DNA from: JAFDVL01 sp031409955
Lineage (GTDB): Bacteria > Acidobacteriota > Blastocatellia > RBC074
Reading direction: 5' to 3'
Assembly (NCBI GenBank): GCA_031409955.1
Contig: JANNYF010000338.1
Location: forward strand, 1 to 64,000
Length of the DNA: 64,000 nucleotides
In this document: piece after piece, positions 62,842 to 64,000 of the stretch
Numbering within the stretch: position 1 is the first letter of the stretch
How the letters are laid out: each line of letters opens with the position of its first letter
Made by a program: the position numbers and the translations under genes
The notes under the pieces: model-generated
Database searches by the model: none
Told to the model about the DNA's origin: nothing
Seen by the model: only the letters and a program-made list of their open reading frames with translations

Positions 62842-62872
62842 TTGGTGCGCCAGCCGTTGGCCAGCGCACCAA
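62842..62872. repeat. hairpin downstream of the DUF481 gene
   Basis: A 9-bp perfect stem (TTGGTGCGC / GCGCACCAA) with internal CAGCC and GGCCA partial pairing. It starts 12 bases after the DUF481 stop on the minus strand; it likely ends that transcript. Confidence 0.6.
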
Positions 62873-62883
62873 TTGGCGTCCTG

Positions 62884-63993
62884 CTATTTCGCAAACGTGA
62901 AGCGAATGCCAGTGGACAAAAACGTATCGTTTTTCTTGATGCCCGGCAGGGGCGGATTGCTCAGGTAGCGGCTGCTGTAGGCGAGGTTCCAGCTCAAGTA
63001 TTTGCTGAGCGCCGTTGACAGGCCCGCATCGAAGTTCAAGCGAAACTCGCCCCGATCCGAAAAGTTGGGATAAAGGGTCACCTTCTCAAAAAACTGCGTG
63101 CGCGCATTCATTTTGTACCGCCATTCCTGCCCGACAAATCCTTCCATGGAATCACGGTTCAAGGTGGTGTACGTGGGCGTTGGCACTGCGACCGTGGGCG
63201 CAGGCGTGACATCGAACGTTTCTTTGTTGTAGGCGATGCCGCCAAACACGTCGAACGTCGAACGCTCGCTTTTCACCACATTATAGCCAAAGCCGCCGCC
63301 CGCCACGAAGCGCAAATCCAGGCGCAAAAATTCATCGAAATCGAAGTTCGTAAAGCCAAACACGAAGCTTCGATCCGACAGTTTCAAATCGTATTGCACG
63401 CCGGCCCGCTTGGCGTTGGCAATGCGGCGCGATGGTTTGACATTGCGATCCGTGGCCGAGATTTGCCGATAAAACACAGCGGTTTTGTCACGCCGCGTGA
63501 GGCGCACCAAATCCAATCCGGCGGTCGTGGTCGTCGTCGCCGAATTTCCGGTCGTCAACGCAATGCCAAAATCCGCTGTGCCAGCCCACAAATCCAACAC
63601 ACTCGGATTGGCAAAGCGATCCTGTTCTTTTTGCCACGCGGCCTGTTCGTCGTTGTTGCGCATCGTCGTGATGTCACTCTTAGCTAATTCGACTTTGCCT
63701 GCGTCTTTGGTGGTGACTTCGATTTTGTTTTCAGCCGAGGCGAGTGTGCCGATGAGCTTTTGCCCGCTCTTGGAAAACACATTGAGTTGCTGGGTTGACT
63801 CGACATCTTGAATCGCATCCCAATTGACGGTGACGGGGCCAGCATAGTCAGTTTTGATGACGAGCGCTTTTTCGTCGGATTTGACAATCGTTCCCGTCAG
63901 ACGATCTCCGTTTTTCAATTTAATCGTGTCGGCAGTAGCTTGTGCGCCCAAAACAAATAGGCAAACGACCACCAACAAAAACACCTTACGCAT
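62884..63993 (-). CDS. DUF481 outer-membrane beta-barrel protein
   Basis: A 369-residue exported protein. A signal peptide (VFLLVVVCLFVLGAQATA) precedes an N-terminal SH3-like region (DTIKLKNGDRLTGTIVKSDE), repeated as KSGQKLIGTLASAENK, then the DUF481 (YdiY-type) barrel from about 130 with alternating strands (GIALTTGNSATTTTTAGLDL, FGGIAYNKETF, YLSWNLAYSSRYL). It is complete, starting eight bases before the window end region. YdiY homologues are acid-induced porin-like proteins of unknown role. Confidence 0.82.
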   Translation of the reverse strand: MRKVFLLVVVCLFVLGAQATADTIKLKNGDRLTGTIVKSDEKALVIKTDYAGPVTVNWDAIQDVESTQQLNVFSKSGQKLIGTLASAENKIEVTTKDAGKVELAKSDITTMRNNDEQAAWQKEQDRFANPSVLDLWAGTADFGIALTTGNSATTTTTAGLDLVRLTRRDKTAVFYRQISATDRNVKPSRRIANAKRAGVQYDLKLSDRSFVFGFTNFDFDEFLRLDLRFVAGGGFGYNVVKSERSTFDVFGGIAYNKETFDVTPAPTVAVPTPTYTTLNRDSMEGFVGQEWRYKMNARTQFFEKVTLYPNFSDRGEFRLNFDAGLSTALSKYLSWNLAYSSRYLSNPPLPGIKKNDTFLSTGIRFTFAK

Positions 63994-64000
63994 TTTACTG

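Overview
The window looks like a chromosomal segment of an Acidobacteriota member, probably close to Blastocatellia. This is inferred, because no rRNA is present. The main pointers are a 1,329-residue Oar-type TonB-dependent receptor with an N-terminal carboxypeptidase-regulatory-like domain, the type IV pilus gene order, FecR/DUF6600, DUF4097 and DUF362 proteins, and many intergenic hairpins built from short imperfect tandem units. I found no tRNA, rRNA, CRISPR array, insertion sequence or phage gene.

Layout. 1-1792: end of an RND efflux permease gene coupled to its lipoprotein adaptor. 1969-10621: a type IV pilus block (pilB, pilT, pilC, pilS-like, pilR-like, pilA) behind a good sigma70-type promoter with a palindrome over its -35 box. 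10659-15424: a QW-repeat (terpenoid-cyclase-like) protein, a Tat-exported DUF362 protein, and an ABC-2 operon in the order permease, TPR protein, ATPase. 15480-22057: a DUF4097 protein, a double-receiver regulator convergent with a hybrid histidine kinase, and a FecR/DUF6600 protein. 22272-23660: a sigma54-type promoter, a possible structured 5' RNA and a glycosyltransferase. 23821-32336: a catabolic stretch with a D-aminoacylase, OPT peptide transporter, sulfatase, serine hydrolase, GNAT enzyme and Gfo/Idh/MocA oxidoreductase. 32908-34842: a small HExxH-type putative metalloprotease and two small membrane proteins. 35110-39099: the TonB receptor. 39143-45069: DUF2809 and YdcF proteins, glycerol kinase, a CPA2 antiporter, class I aldolase and an alpha/beta hydrolase. 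45411-49085: a degenerate NRPS-like protein. 49315-54225: PP2C phosphatase, Cys/Met PLP enzyme, a PBP-like protein that has lost its catalytic motifs, KdsB, and a coiled-coil protein. 54369-62712: a complete divalent-metal RND efflux operon with its two-component system, all on the minus strand. 62884-63993: a DUF481 outer-membrane protein.

The most notable items are: (1) a -24/-12 promoter whose predicted start falls about four bases before an 85-nt RNA-like fold with a possible pseudoknot, ahead of a glycosyltransferase and in a window that also encodes a sigma54 activator (PilR); (2) a 1,224-residue NRPS relic with a damaged condensation domain, an adenylation fragment, no carrier domain and an epimerase-like domain, in which inverted copies of a repeat bracket the adenylation fragment; (3) a dense, multi-family population of intergenic palindromes, some with 7- or 9-nt periodic arms, which sometimes supply stop codons or C-termini of genes; (4) a lipoprotein PBP pseudoenzyme.
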